Positions 16,130 through 24,830 are shown, numbered from the stretch's first letter. The stretch is 64,000 nt of DNA from Ancylobacter novellus DSM 506 (GCF_000092925.1 NC_014217.1:2976001-3040000); one strand, 5' to 3'. Notes: generated by a model not told the origin, from the letters alone. Program-made: numbers and translations.

Positions 16130-17164
16130 ATGTCCGGGATTGCTCAAAATCTGTCGCGCCGGCTCGCCGATCGCGCAGAGGCGGTCTGCCGTCACTATCT
16201 CTCCAACGGACGCCGCGAGGGCCGCTACTGGCTCGTCGGCGATATCAGGAACACGCCGGGCCGCTCGCTCTTTGTCCGGCTGCAAGCATCCGCGAAGCGG
16301 CCGGCGGGCAAATGGACCGACGCCGCCACCGGCGAGCATGGCGATCTCCTCGACGTCATCCGCGGATCGCTGGGCCTCATCGACTTCGCTGACGTTGCCA
16401 ACGAAGCGCGGACCTTTCTCAGCCTGCCGCATCCCGAACCGGAGCCTACAGCACCACCTCGCCGTGTCCTGCCGGCTCCATCAGGGTCGGTCGAAGCGGC
16501 ACGCCGGCTATTCGCCATGTCGCGGCCCATCACCGGGACCATTGTAGAAACGTATTTGCGCCGACGCTGCATTACGTTTTTGCACGGAACCGGAAACCTG
16601 CGTTTTCATCCGCGCTGCTACTACAAGCGTGACGACGGCCCGACAAAGGAGTGGCCCGCGATGATCGCCGCCGTCACCGACCTCACCGGCAGGATCACCG
16701 GCGTACACCGCACCTGGCTCGCACTAGACGGCTCGGCCAAGGCTCCTGTCGACACGCCGCGCAAGGCGATGGGTGATCTGCTTGGGTCTGCCGTCCGCAT
16801 CGGTGTGCCCGAGAACGTGATGGCGGCGGGCGAAGGTATCGAGACCATGCTGTCGCTCCGGCAGGTCCTACCTGACATGGCAATGACGCCGGCGCTCTCG
16901 GCAGCACATCTGGCCGCCATCCTGTTCCCGCCTGCCTTGAGGCGGCTCTATATCGTCCGCGACAACGATCCTGCCGGTGACGCCGCGCGGGACACGCTGA
17001 TCGAACGGGCGAACGCCGAGGGGATCGAGGCTATTTGCCTGTCGCCAGCGCTCGGGGACTTCAACGAGGATCTCCAGCGGCTCGGTATGGATGTCCTCCG
17101 GACTGGTGTTCGGGTGCAACTCGCCCCGGAGGACGTGGCGCGCTTCCTGAGGCTGAACCCATAG
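16130..17164 (+). CDS. Toprim-domain protein (primase-like, DUF7146 type)
   Basis: A 344-residue protein. The N-terminal half has a zinc-free primase-like segment (GRYWLVGDIRNTPGRSLFVRL ... GKWTDAATGEHGDLLDVI). The C-terminal Toprim domain shows the acidic Glu in MAAGEGIETMLSLRQ and the DxD in LYIVRDNDPAGDAARDTL. Such proteins on plasmids and ICEs are thought to act as accessory primases or topoisomerase-like nucleotidyl transferases during single-strand transfer. It starts just after a terminator, so it probably has its own promoter. Confidence 0.86.
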   Translation: MSGIAQNLSRRLADRAEAVCRHYLSNGRREGRYWLVGDIRNTPGRSLFVRLQASAKRPAGKWTDAATGEHGDLLDVIRGSLGLIDFADVANEARTFLSLPHPEPEPTAPPRRVLPAPSGSVEAARRLFAMSRPITGTIVETYLRRRCITFLHGTGNLRFHPRCYYKRDDGPTKEWPAMIAAVTDLTGRITGVHRTWLALDGSAKAPVDTPRKAMGDLLGSAVRIGVPENVMAAGEGIETMLSLRQVLPDMAMTPALSAAHLAAILFPPALRRLYIVRDNDPAGDAARDTLIERANAEGIEAICLSPALGDFNEDLQRLGMDVLRTGVRVQLAPEDVARFLRLNP

Positions 17165-17478
17165 CCGGAACGGGCTGAACCGCGAGACGTGGCCGCCATG
17201 CCCGCAAGGATGCGTCAGTCATCGCAAGAGGACCGCGCCTTGCGCCTTCGAGAGGGCGATCGGCCATCAGCCGGGCCGGATCGGCAATCGCTGCCGCCGA
17301 CGATTTTCCGTTGCGGCCTTCGGGCCGCTTTCCATCGCGAAGCAAAATCGCCGGCTTGTCGCCATCCTCCGCTGCGCTTCGGCCCTCTCGCTTCGCTCCG
17401 GGTGCAGGTCCGTCCCGCCCGACGGCTTCGTCGCCATGAAGGCCGCGAAGGTCGCGGTCCAAACCGACGGAGCATCCC
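17165..17478. other. Intergenic leader without a gene, containing a repeated motif
   Basis: No coding region is supported in these 314 bases. They hold GC-rich inverted repeats such as TTGCGGCCTTCGGGCCGC, and at 17361-17382 a 22-base segment of the form GCCRTCCTCCGCTGCGCTKC plus GG that recurs at 20391-20412 before the DUF736 gene with two mismatches. A structured 5-prime leader is likely. Confidence 0.5.
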
Positions 17479-18405
17479 ATGAGCGTGCATGACGACCACC
17501 AGCCGCACCATGTGTCATCCCCGACCGACCAACTGATCCAGGAATTGCATCTCCACGGTTACCGTCCTTCCGAGGACGAACGCGACCAGCGCCCGCCACC
17601 GGAGGACCGCCTCATCGAAGGCGCCATTGCCGACATCTTCGACGCCCTGGTCGCAACGATCACCGACACCAGCCTCGATGCTCAGCTTCCCGATCTCCTC
17701 TGGTCGACCGTCAACATGTTCCACCGCGCCGTGGACCGGATCGAACAGAAGCTTGACGATAATGAGCAGGCCCAGAAGCAGCTTCAGCGCGAACAGGACG
17801 GCTCGGAGGTGAAGTCACTCGAGCTCGAGCGCCTGATCGACATCGGCATGAACCTGATCGGCCGGCGCGACGGCATGGAAGCCTTCCGACAGGCCGCTGC
17901 CGACCGCTACCGCATCGCCACCGGCTCGCTATGGACGCCACGCGCCGGATCACGGGTCAACCATCGCAATCTCACCGCATCGCTGATCGATAGCCGGGAT
18001 TTCCTCGCCGCAAGGCGGCGCGCGGATAGCGAGGTGCTCGTGCCCGCCGGGCCAAAGATCGCCTTCTCGGGTGGCGACACCGCCGATCACAGGCAGATCT
18101 GGGCCAAGCTCGATCAGATCCACGCCAAGCACCCGGACATGGTGCTGCTGCATGGCGGCTCGCCCAAAGGCGCCGAAAAGATCGCGTCCCTCTGGGCCGA
18201 CAGCCGCAAGGTGCCGCAGGTGGCCTTCAAACCCGACTGGACTAAGCACGCCAAGGCTGCGCCCTTCAAGCGCAACGACCAGATGCTGAACATCGTGCCG
18301 ATCGGGGTTGTTATCTTTCCCGGCACGGGCATTCAGGACAATCTAGCCGACAAGGCGCGCAAGATGGGCATTCCGGTCTATCGGTTCGGGTCTGGCGGCG
18401 CATAA
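17479..18405 (+). CDS. DUF2493 domain-containing protein (SLOG-like)
   Basis: A 308-residue protein. Residues 1-180 are helical and acidic with a DNEQAQKQLQREQDGSEVKSLE coiled-coil-like segment; residues about 190-308 carry the DUF2493 Rossmann-like domain with KIAFSGGDTADHRQIWAKLDQIHAKHPDMVLLHGGSPKGAEKIASLWA and a closing GIPVYRFGSGGA. The domain belongs to the SLOG nucleotide-binding superfamily, but no function is proven in ICEs. The gene is a constant member of this ICE backbone in my experience of related elements. Confidence 0.86.
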   Translation: MSVHDDHQPHHVSSPTDQLIQELHLHGYRPSEDERDQRPPPEDRLIEGAIADIFDALVATITDTSLDAQLPDLLWSTVNMFHRAVDRIEQKLDDNEQAQKQLQREQDGSEVKSLELERLIDIGMNLIGRRDGMEAFRQAAADRYRIATGSLWTPRAGSRVNHRNLTASLIDSRDFLAARRRADSEVLVPAGPKIAFSGGDTADHRQIWAKLDQIHAKHPDMVLLHGGSPKGAEKIASLWADSRKVPQVAFKPDWTKHAKAAPFKRNDQMLNIVPIGVVIFPGTGIQDNLADKARKMGIPVYRFGSGGA

Positions 18406-18433
18406 GCGTCGCCAGACTCCACCATCTTGAACA

Positions 18434-18461
18434 TGATAGCAAATTCGCCATTTTGCTATCA
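18434..18461. promoter_or_regulatory. Inverted-repeat operator of the FitAB-type toxin-antitoxin pair
   Basis: TGATAGCAAA (18434-18443) and TTTGCTATCA (18452-18461) are exact reverse complements, centred about 43 bp before the antitoxin ATG; a further half-site GCTATCA follows at 18464. Ribbon-helix-helix antitoxins of this type bind such repeats with their toxin to repress the operon. Confidence 0.7.
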
Positions 18462-18490
18462 GCGCTATCAGACTTACTGGAGGCGCCATC

Positions 18491-18742
18491 ATGCCCGCAG
18501 TGATCCGCAACCTCTCCGAGGCGACGCACCGCGCGCTCAAGGTGAGCGCGGCACAGCATGGTCGCAGTACCGAAGCCGAGATGCGCGACATTCTTGAGAC
18601 CGCCCTTCGCCCTGACACGCGCCTGCGCCTCGGCACGGCGCTCGCGGAGCGCAACCGCCGCCTCGGCCTGACCAGTGAGGACATCAACGCCCTCAGTCCG
18701 GCGCGTGACAGGGCGCCTGCCGAGCCCATGAGCTTCGAATGA
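18491..18742 (+). CDS. FitA/VapB-like ribbon-helix-helix antitoxin
   Basis: An 83-residue protein whose N-terminus PAVIRNLSEATHRALKVSAAQHGRSTEAEMRDILETAL is the ribbon-helix-helix DNA-binding fold of FitA-type antitoxins; the C-terminal LGLTSEDINALSPARDRAPAEPMSFE is the toxin-binding tail. GGAGG lies eight bases upstream. The TGA overlaps the toxin ATG, as usual for this family. Confidence 0.9.
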   Translation: MPAVIRNLSEATHRALKVSAAQHGRSTEAEMRDILETALRPDTRLRLGTALAERNRRLGLTSEDINALSPARDRAPAEPMSFE

Positions 18743-19154
18743 TCCTTCTCGACACCAACGTCTTATCGGAAGCGATGAAGCCGTCGCCCGACGACTCACT
18801 CCAGGCGTGGCTCGATGAGCAGGTGGCCGATACTCTCTATCTCTTCAGCATCCCGATTGCCGAACTGTTGTACGGCATCGGTGCGGAGGCAAGCGCAAGG
18901 ACAGGCTCACCGAGGCTCTGGATGGGGTGATGGAACTATCTGCCGATCGCATCCTGACGTTCGATGTTGCTGCCGCACGACACCATGCCGACCTCGCGGT
19001 CAAGGCACGCGCGGTTGGGAACGGCCTTCCGACGCCCAACGGCTACATCGCTGCGATTGCGGCCTCCCGCGGCTTCACTGTGGCCACGCGCGATATAAGC
19101 GCGTTCAACTCCGCCGATGTGGCGGTCATCAATCCGTGGAACGTGGACAGCTGA
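18739..19154 (+). pseudogene. FitB/VapC PIN-domain toxin, frameshifted
   Basis: The first frame gives MILLDTNVLSEAMKPSPDDSLQAWLDEQ...IAELLYGIGAEA, the start of a PIN RNase with the conserved first Asp. It runs into SARTGSPRLWMG and stops at 18930. The second half, KRKDRLTEALDGVMELSADRILTFDVAAARHHADLA...GNGLPTPNGYIAAIAASRGFTVATRDISAF, with the late acidic residues, is in another frame up to 19154. A one-base change near 18885-18895 separates them. Joined, they make a normal toxin of about 138 residues, so the toxin is probably dead or there is a sequencing error. Confidence 0.85.
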
Positions 19155-19408
19155 CAAACTGCCACGAGCGACAGGTGTTGGACCTTGCAACGCGACATCG
19201 CGATCTCCTGGCCGGACGCCCCCCACATCACGACGCTGATCCTTGTGTCCAGCCGATGGCCTGACGCCATCAACCCATGAAGGGTCGGACTACGCTGCGC
19301 GTGCCGCCGCCCCCGGCTGCGCCTGCCGCGGTGATTGCGGCCAACGGCCGGCCTCTTCGGGCGCCTGTCAGCGGGGGATGGACCTCCGCTCGAGCAGGAG
19401 CCAGGTCG

Positions 19409-19576
19409 ATGTCCGCCGAGATCGCTCATGCCTTTGCCTTCAGCCTCGCCGCCACCCTGATGGTCACTGTCGTGATCTTCCGCGCCGGCGACGGCACGCT
19501 CTCCGTCACACCAGCCGCCGATTATGACGGCGACGAAACTGCCATCGTCCGCGAGATCGACCCCTTCGCCCCCTAA
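19409..19576 (+). CDS. Small single-pass membrane protein, unknown
   Basis: A 55-residue frame, MSAEIAHAFAFSLAATLMVTV..., with AGGAG eight bases before the ATG. Residues 8-27 form one hydrophobic segment and the tail is acidic (DYDGDETAIVREIDPF). The good ribosome binding site and regular composition support a real gene. I do not recognise a family. The reverse strand here also has a long open frame that I rejected. Confidence 0.45.
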   Translation: MSAEIAHAFAFSLAATLMVTVVIFRAGDGTLSVTPAADYDGDETAIVREIDPFAP

Positions 19577-20538
19577 GAGACGAACAGTCGGACATAAATG
19601 GTGGCCGTCGCCAAGTCTGCTCATCGACCGCGCGCTTCGTGATGGAGGCGAAGCATCCATCTGATGTTCCCGCGCCACCACCACGATCTTCATCGGGAGT
19701 CTCCTCAGCATCGCGGCCATCGAGACTTCTCGGCTGGCTGCTCTTCATGGCCGATATATTCGCATTGCCATTCTTTACGGCCATTGTTGCGCACACATAG
19801 CCTACGGCAATGGCGCCGGATGGGTCGTGCTGACTGACTTACGGCCTCAGCCGATTTCTGTTCTCAGTCTTCCGCTCGATCTGGGCGTGTCATAGCTCCT
19901 CCCTTCCCTGACACCGCAATATCGGTTCGTCGAACCCGACGGCGAATGGAAGCATCGTCCGTGTCATCTGGTGGGCCGGAAGCGGGCGGAGATCCGGAGC
20001 GTCGGCTTTGTGCTGTGGTATGGCCGTGCTGGCGCGCGAAGGACGGCGGCATGCGTCCCATGCGAAAGAACCCCGTGAGCCAAAGCGTTTCGTCGTCGTT
20101 GGCGGGCGGGAAGTACGCATTTCGGGCAAGCTCAAGGCATCATATGCCGGTGCGGGCCGTTCAGGTCTCCATGATCGGTGGGCGGCCACCACCTCTGCGT
20201 CATCTATCCACCCGTGCCCGCTCCAGACGGCCTCTTCGATGGACTGATCTGGGCGAAGGATGGCTGCGCCTCGAGCGCCTGTGCCACAACGGCTGATCCC
20301 GACTTTCTTCCCCTGCCGACGTCCAACCCGCGCGCTGCGCGGGGTCACGGATCGCCGTCATTCCTCGCACGGCAACAAAGTCGGACCTGCGCCGTCCTCC
20401 GCTGCGCTGCGGTCGCAAGCCTCACCCCATCGCGCGCGACGGGGACCCCGAGGCGATGTGTCGTCGCTCGCCTTCGGCCGGTCGATCGCCATCGAGGCCG
20501 CAATAGTGCGGGCTCAGAAGACAGGACGGAGACGGAAC
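19577..20538. other. Long intergenic region, no supported gene
   Basis: These 962 bases contain only broken frames. Fragments such as GGHHLCVIYPPVPAPDGLFDGLIWAKDG in one frame and EPKRFVVVGGREVRISGKLKAS in another hint at one decayed gene around 20050-20330. At 20391-20412 lies the second copy of the leader motif also seen at 17361-17382. The final 120 bases form the DUF736 leader. Confidence 0.4.
20391..20412 (+). repeat. Leader motif copy before DUF736 (partner at 17361-17382)
   Basis: This 22-base segment matches 17361-17382 at all but two positions (CCG for CCA and CTGC for CTTC) and lies 127 bases before the DUF736 ATG, against 97 bases before the DUF2493 ATG for its partner. Shared upstream sequence in two backbone genes suggests common control or a shared RNA element. 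Confidence 0.5.
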
Positions 20539-20865
20539 ATGGCCAACATCGGCACCTTCAAGAAGACCGGCACCAACGAGTTCACCGGCGACATCGTCAC
20601 CCTCGGCGTGCAGGCCCGGGGCGTGCGCATCATCCCCGAGACCCGCGCCACCGGCGACAACGCCCCCAGCCATCGGGTCCTGGTCGGCCGCGCCGAGATC
20701 GGGGCCGCCTGGTCCAAGCGCTCCACCGAGGGCCGCGACTATCTCGGCCTCAAGCTCGATGATCCGAGCTTCACCGCACCGATCTACGCCAACCTGTTCG
20801 ACGACGAGGACAGCGATAGCTTCTCGCTGATCTGGTCGCGCCCCAACGGGCGCCGCAGTGACTAG
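20539..20865 (+). CDS. DUF736 family protein
   Basis: A 108-residue protein with the full DUF736 pattern: ANIGTFKKTGTNEFTGDIVTLGVQARGVRIIPE, then HRVLVGRAEIGAAWSKRSTEGRDYLGLKLDDPSFTAPIYANLFDDED and SLIWSRPN. DUF736 proteins are small, common on alphaproteobacterial plasmids and ICEs, and of unknown function. ATG 20539 follows GGAGACGG. It is normally found close to the conjugation genes; here it is 13 kb from them because cargo 1 lies in between. Confidence 0.95.
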   Translation: MANIGTFKKTGTNEFTGDIVTLGVQARGVRIIPETRATGDNAPSHRVLVGRAEIGAAWSKRSTEGRDYLGLKLDDPSFTAPIYANLFDDEDSDSFSLIWSRPNGRRSD

Positions 20866-20920
20866 TACCTCGCCCGGATCAGGACCCCGGCCTTACCGGC
20901 CGGGGTCACACGGGCGGTCG

Positions 20921-21139
20921 TTATTTCTCGTCAGGCGGCAGAACCAGTTCGACATGGCTCACATCCAGAGCACGTGCCAGCTCATAAAGCGTGATGATCG
21001 TCGGGTTGCGACGGCCCCGCTCGAGGCCGCTCAGATATTGCTGGCTCAGACCCGAGCGCTCGGCAACCTGTTCCTGCGTCAGGTCCTTTGCCTGACGCAG
21101 GCGGGCGAAATTTCGTCCGACCAGCTTGCGCATATCCAT
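20921..21139 (-). CDS. XRE-family regulator, QseC-like, copy 1
   Basis: A 72-residue one-domain repressor: RLRQAKDLTQEQVAERSGLSQQYLSGLERGRRNPTIITLYELARAL is a complete Cro/CI HTH. About 51 of its first 66 residues are identical to the protein at 34164-34439, and both genes share the same upstream sequence. In ICEMlSymR7A a protein of this type, QseC, represses its own gene and the divergent qseM. This copy has no qseM-like gene on its other side; a GntR gene of the cargo follows instead. Confidence 0.88.
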   Translation of the reverse strand: MDMRKLVGRNFARLRQAKDLTQEQVAERSGLSQQYLSGLERGRRNPTIITLYELARALDVSHVELVLPPDEK

Positions 21140-21169
21140 GCGCAGACCGATCGCAATTCCGCCGCCTCG

Positions 21170-21190
21170 AGTTTATCAACTATAATATGT
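21170..21190 (-). promoter_or_regulatory. Shared promoter/operator of XRE copy 1
   Basis: The sequence AGTTTATCAACTATAATATG plus T is identical to 34470-34490. It includes the small palindrome AGTT-TATC-AACT and, read on the reverse strand, a TATTAT/TATAGT -10-like element 31-45 bases before the XRE start. It is the natural site for an autoregulating Cro-like protein. Confidence 0.6.
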
Positions 21191-21240
21191 GATGAAGAGG
21201 CGGACTCGCTTGCCGCTCTGAAGCTTCGCCAGATGATGGA

Positions 21241-21927
21241 CTAATCGACGTTGTGGACGCTCGCGACGCGATGCAGCCCAAAGGCAATATGGTTGCGCTG
21301 GATATAGCCGACCGCCCTTATGTCGCCGGCCTGCAGTGCTCCCACTATTTCGTTGAGTTCACTGGCCAGATCAGCGAGCTGTTCCTCGAAGAATGCCTCA
21401 ATTACACTGTACCAAATACGCGAGGCCTGGAAGTAATAGCGCTCGTGGGTCTCACGCAATGCGTGATTAGCGATGAGCCGGTTCGTGGCATGATGGAGCT
21501 CATGATTGAGCTGCCAGAACGCCTCCATGTCCCGCTGGCCTCTCAAAGACCCCAATCGGTCCTGAAGCAACAGGATGATTGAGAGGGCGCGCGGCGCCTC
21601 GTCTTCCGCGGGAAACTCGCCCATCATTTCGCTCAGGCGCAGCCGGAACGCATAAATATCGCGGAAGGCGTTCGGATCGACGCCCGTCACCATGGTTCCC
21701 ACGCCATTGCGGGTCTCGGTGAGACCGTCATATTCCAGCCGCTGCAGCGCCTGACGCACCGGCGTGCGACTGACCGTGAACTCTTCAGCGAGTTCGTGCT
21801 CGCCGAGCAGCATCCCAGGTGGGTAGCGCAACAGACAGATCCGGTCGCGCAAGGTCCGGTAAATGTCCGTCACCTGGCCGCGCGGGGCTCGTGTCCTTGC
21901 GGCTTCGCTCGTCGCGCTCTCGTTCAC
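21241..21927 (-). CDS. GntR-family regulator (FCD/FadR subfamily)
   Basis: A 228-residue regulator. The N-terminal winged helix is DRICLLRYPPGMLLGEHELAEEFTVSRTPVRQALQRLEYDGLTETRNGVG, and the C-terminal FCD domain carries the metal/ligand residues in FWQLNHELHHATNRLIANHALRETHERYY. It is transcribed with the racemase-like gene next to it (stop/start gap zero) and probably controls the divergent promoter at 22.7 kb. Related to the GntR protein at 31.5 kb. Confidence 0.93.
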   Translation of the reverse strand: MNESATSEAARTRAPRGQVTDIYRTLRDRICLLRYPPGMLLGEHELAEEFTVSRTPVRQALQRLEYDGLTETRNGVGTMVTGVDPNAFRDIYAFRLRLSEMMGEFPAEDEAPRALSIILLLQDRLGSLRGQRDMEAFWQLNHELHHATNRLIANHALRETHERYYFQASRIWYSVIEAFFEEQLADLASELNEIVGALQAGDIRAVGYIQRNHIAFGLHRVASVHNVD

Positions 21928-22665
21928 TCAATGCTCCCGAAGCAGAATGCCATAATCATTCCGCTGGTCGGTGATCCCGGCAAGTCGCAGGCAGTCCCAC
22001 ATCATCGCTTGATTGCTGGTCACGACCGGCTTGCCGAGCCGGTGCTCGAGCTCCTCGATCACGTCGAGAGAGCGCAGGGCGCCACAGCTGATGAACAGCG
22101 CCTCGGCTTCGGGACGATCGACGCTGAGGGCAAAATCCAGAATGGCTTCCGGCGTGACCCTCACCATATCGGCGTCATTTTCGATGCCCAATCCCTGCAT
22201 GTGAACGATCTCGAAGCCGTGCGCCGCCATATAACTGCGCTCGATGGCATCGACCTCAGCAAGATAGGGCGTGGCAATAGCAATGCGGCGAACCTTCAGC
22301 GCGTCCAGTGCCCGCATAACCGAGGTGATCAACGAAGTGGTCCGGGCGTTGGGCTTGCCCCGGTTCAGCTCGGCAAACACCCGATCCTCGCCGATGACGA
22401 CGCTGCCCGAGGTGCAGGCATAACAGACGACATCGAGCGGCTCCTCCGGCAGGAGCAGGCTGGCGGCATCGCCAATGCCCGAGGCCATGGCCGCCAGCGT
22501 GTCGACGCTGATGTGGTTCGCCATGGGTGCGCGCGTGAAGTGAATACCCACGCCCTTTGGACGGAGCGTGAACATGTCGTCCTCGATGGTCTGTTCCATC
22601 GCCAACAGCACGAAGCCGATCTTTGCCCGGTTATGGCGACCAGCATCGCTCTTGATCTCACGCAT
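21928..22665 (-). CDS. Asp/Glu racemase superfamily enzyme (maleate isomerase/arylmalonate decarboxylase-like)
   Basis: A 245-residue protein with the two catalytic cysteines of this superfamily: C84 in VVCYACTSGSVVIG and C194 in LFISCGALRS. The start IGFVLLAMEQTIEDDMF and the arrangement are closest to maleate cis-trans isomerase and arylmalonate decarboxylase rather than true glutamate racemase. Maleate isomerases act late in nicotinate and N-heterocycle degradation. It sits with an amidase and an M24 hydrolase, so a ring-derived amide acid is a plausible substrate (inference). Confidence 0.85.
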   Translation of the reverse strand: MREIKSDAGRHNRAKIGFVLLAMEQTIEDDMFTLRPKGVGIHFTRAPMANHISVDTLAAMASGIGDAASLLLPEEPLDVVCYACTSGSVVIGEDRVFAELNRGKPNARTTSLITSVMRALDALKVRRIAIATPYLAEVDAIERSYMAAHGFEIVHMQGLGIENDADMVRVTPEAILDFALSVDRPEAEALFISCGALRSLDVIEELEHRLGKPVVTSNQAMMWDCLRLAGITDQRNDYGILLREH

Positions 22666-22680
22666 GCCCCGTCTCCTTGA

Positions 22681-22783
22681 TGTATGCAGCTTTGGAAAAG
22701 TTCCCTACCGATACAGCCATAGTTCTAATGTTGACAACACATTTCCAGCCTAACTATCGTGAGACACATTATAGCTGCATACA
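22681..22783. promoter_or_regulatory. Divergent promoter region with 11-bp inverted repeats
   Basis: TGTATGCAGCT (22681-22691) and AGCTGCATACA (22773-22783) are exact reverse complements that face each other across the gap between the racemase-like operon and the M24 gene, each next to one start codon. Two equal sites placed symmetrically suggest one regulator, probably the GntR protein, acting on both operons. Confidence 0.6.
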
Positions 22784-22792
22784 GGTTGGCAA

Positions 22793-23944
22793 ATGACAAG
22801 CCCCTTTGAGATGCGCACGCATCTCCTCGCCCAGTCTCTCGAGAGCGCCGGCATCGGACTGGCCCTTCTCAGTGATCCTGATTCGATCGCCTATTACGGG
22901 GGCTATTGGAATTATCTAGGCATGGAGTTCGGGCGCCCGACGCTGATGATCGTGCGTCCTGGTCAACCGCCGGTGATCCTCACACCGCTGATGGAATCGG
23001 AAATGTGCGCCGCCATGAGCTGGATCGGGGATATCCGGCCCTGGACCGATGGCGGCTGGGAATGGCGGAACCTGCTGATCGGCCTGCTGGACAGCAACCC
23101 AGCGGGGACTTGCATCGGAATTGAACTGGCCCGGCTGCCGAATGTGATCGCCGCAGAGATCCAGGAGCGACTTCCCGATCACATGTTGGCTGACATTGCT
23201 CCACTGATCGCCGAGCAGCGCATGATCAAGTCCCCGGACGAGGTCGCCATTATGCGTCAGGCGGGCGAGGTTGCTATCGCCATGATGGATGCGGCTGCGA
23301 ACGCAATCGGTCCCGGCGTGCCCGAATATGAGATCGCGCTCGCCGCCATGCAGGCCGGCACGCACCGGGCCGCCTCCCTGCTGCGCGATCCGCAGGACCG
23401 CTATGTCTCGCCGCTGATCCACAATCTGCAGATACTCCAGTCAGGCACGGACACCTGCATGGTCCATCGCCGTGCCGCCACGCGCCCGCTGGAACCCGGT
23501 GATCCGGTCTATCTGTGCTTCTGCGGCATGGTGAGCTTCCGCAACTACAAGCTCGGCTTCGACCGCCAGTTCTTTGTAGGGGCCGTGACTGACGAACAGG
23601 CGCGCCTCCAAGAGGCCGCCCTGGCCGCACAGCGCGCGGCACTCGCCACAATTCGTCCCGGCATACGCTGCGAGGCGGTCAACGCAGCGGCGGAAGAGGC
23701 CTATGCTGCGGCCGGCTTTTCGCCCGGCTACCGAACCGGCCGGTCGATCGGCATGTCGCTGCTGGAGGCGCCGGAACTCAAGCGCGGCGAAACACGGGAG
23801 CTGCGAGCCGGCATGACCTTTGCCGTCGACGGCGGCATCACCGTGTCGGGAAAGGGCGGTGGACGCATCGGCGACTCCATTGTCGTGACTGAGGACGGTT
23901 TCGACTATCTCACGCCCTACCCCCGCGACCTGAAGGCTCTTTGA
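22793..23944 (+). CDS. M24-fold (creatinase/Xaa-Pro peptidase-like) hydrolase lacking metal ligands
   Basis: A 383-residue two-domain pita-bread protein: an N-terminal creatinase domain (ALLSDPDSIAYYGGYWNYLGMEFGRPTLMIV) and a C-terminal M24 domain (EVAIMRQAGEVAIAMMDAA ... GIRCEAVNAAAEEAYAAAGF). Of the five metal ligands of true peptidases, the first Asp (CFCGMVSF), the His (GRSIGM instead of GHGIG) and the last Glu (GGRIGDSIV) are changed, as in metal-free creatinase. A C-N hydrolase of a small amide is thus likelier than a peptidase. Its TGA overlaps the next gene start. Confidence 0.84.
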   Translation: MTSPFEMRTHLLAQSLESAGIGLALLSDPDSIAYYGGYWNYLGMEFGRPTLMIVRPGQPPVILTPLMESEMCAAMSWIGDIRPWTDGGWEWRNLLIGLLDSNPAGTCIGIELARLPNVIAAEIQERLPDHMLADIAPLIAEQRMIKSPDEVAIMRQAGEVAIAMMDAAANAIGPGVPEYEIALAAMQAGTHRAASLLRDPQDRYVSPLIHNLQILQSGTDTCMVHRRAATRPLEPGDPVYLCFCGMVSFRNYKLGFDRQFFVGAVTDEQARLQEAALAAQRAALATIRPGIRCEAVNAAAEEAYAAAGFSPGYRTGRSIGMSLLEAPELKRGETRELRAGMTFAVDGGITVSGKGGGRIGDSIVVTEDGFDYLTPYPRDLKAL

Positions 23945-24675
23945 TGCAGGGAGCCGTGGACCCGAGGATGAAACGTGACGAGGACCGCTTTCACCCTGGA
24001 TCGCGACCATCAGGATGTCTCGGCGGGGACCGGCGGCATCAGGTTTACCGTGCCTTGAAGACACGGGCGCTCCTCTACAGGTTCCGTCCTGGCCAGCATC
24101 TGGCCATCGTCGAACTGTCGGACCAGCTGAAGGTCAGTAACACGCCGGTGCGCGAGGCGCTCATCCGGCTGCATGCCGAAGGTCATATTGCCGCCGTTCC
24201 CGCGCGAGGTTTCTTCGCTCGCGAACTGCGTCTGCGCGACATGCAGGAAATCCACGACCTCCTGCAGATCCTCCTCCGGCACAGCCTCGACGTGGTCGTT
24301 CCTCCGGCATCATCTCGGCTCTTGCCCGACCTGGGAGCCCCGCCTTTGACCCCGTGCGACCCAAGGACGGCCATTGCGTTGGCCCGCCGAACGGAGGCCC
24401 TATTCATCCGCATGAGTCGATGGACGGGCAGTGATGTAATTGAGCGCAACGTGGCCGACCTGTGCGAGCGAACCCATCACGTCCGCCGCTGCTCCTATCG
24501 ATCATCCGATCTGACGGGGCCGCTATATGCCTCCCTCGCGGCCCTGACCTGTGCACTCGCCGATGGAAAAATGGGGGCGGCGGCGCTAGCTCTGAATGAT
24601 CATTTTCGGCTGCTTGAGGCGGCACTGCCGGATCTGGTGATGCGCGCGCTCGTCACGTCCATGATGCACGACTAA
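23944..24675 (+). CDS. GntR-family regulator, divergent C-terminal domain
   Basis: A 243-residue protein starting at the ATG that overlaps the M24 stop (TGATG). The winged helix is clear: HQVYRALKTRALLYRFRPGQHLAIVELSDQLKVSNTPVREALIRLHAEGHIAAVPARGFFARELRL. The C-terminal part is helical but lacks the clear FCD His pattern. It is the second of three GntR genes in this cargo and may control the M24 operon. Confidence 0.85.
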   Translation: MQGAVDPRMKRDEDRFHPGSRPSGCLGGDRRHQVYRALKTRALLYRFRPGQHLAIVELSDQLKVSNTPVREALIRLHAEGHIAAVPARGFFARELRLRDMQEIHDLLQILLRHSLDVVVPPASSRLLPDLGAPPLTPCDPRTAIALARRTEALFIRMSRWTGSDVIERNVADLCERTHHVRRCSYRSSDLTGPLYASLAALTCALADGKMGAAALALNDHFRLLEAALPDLVMRALVTSMMHD

Positions 24676-24830
24676 CGGGCTGTGATCGGTAAACAAATCA
24701 CCGCGATGGAGGTCCTGAAGGTCAGGCACTGTTGATCTCGCTGTCCCCATTCATCGGTCCGCCTTCGCAAATCGAGCTTGATCGTGCCAGCACCATTCCG
24801 CGGCGCGATGAAAGCTTTCTCGATGACGTC

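Noticed and set aside
19043..19720. Minus-strand frame with GGAG and MKIVVVAREHQ
   Set aside because: The start looks fair but the rest is low-quality sequence antisense to the second half of the PIN toxin and to the 55-residue gene.
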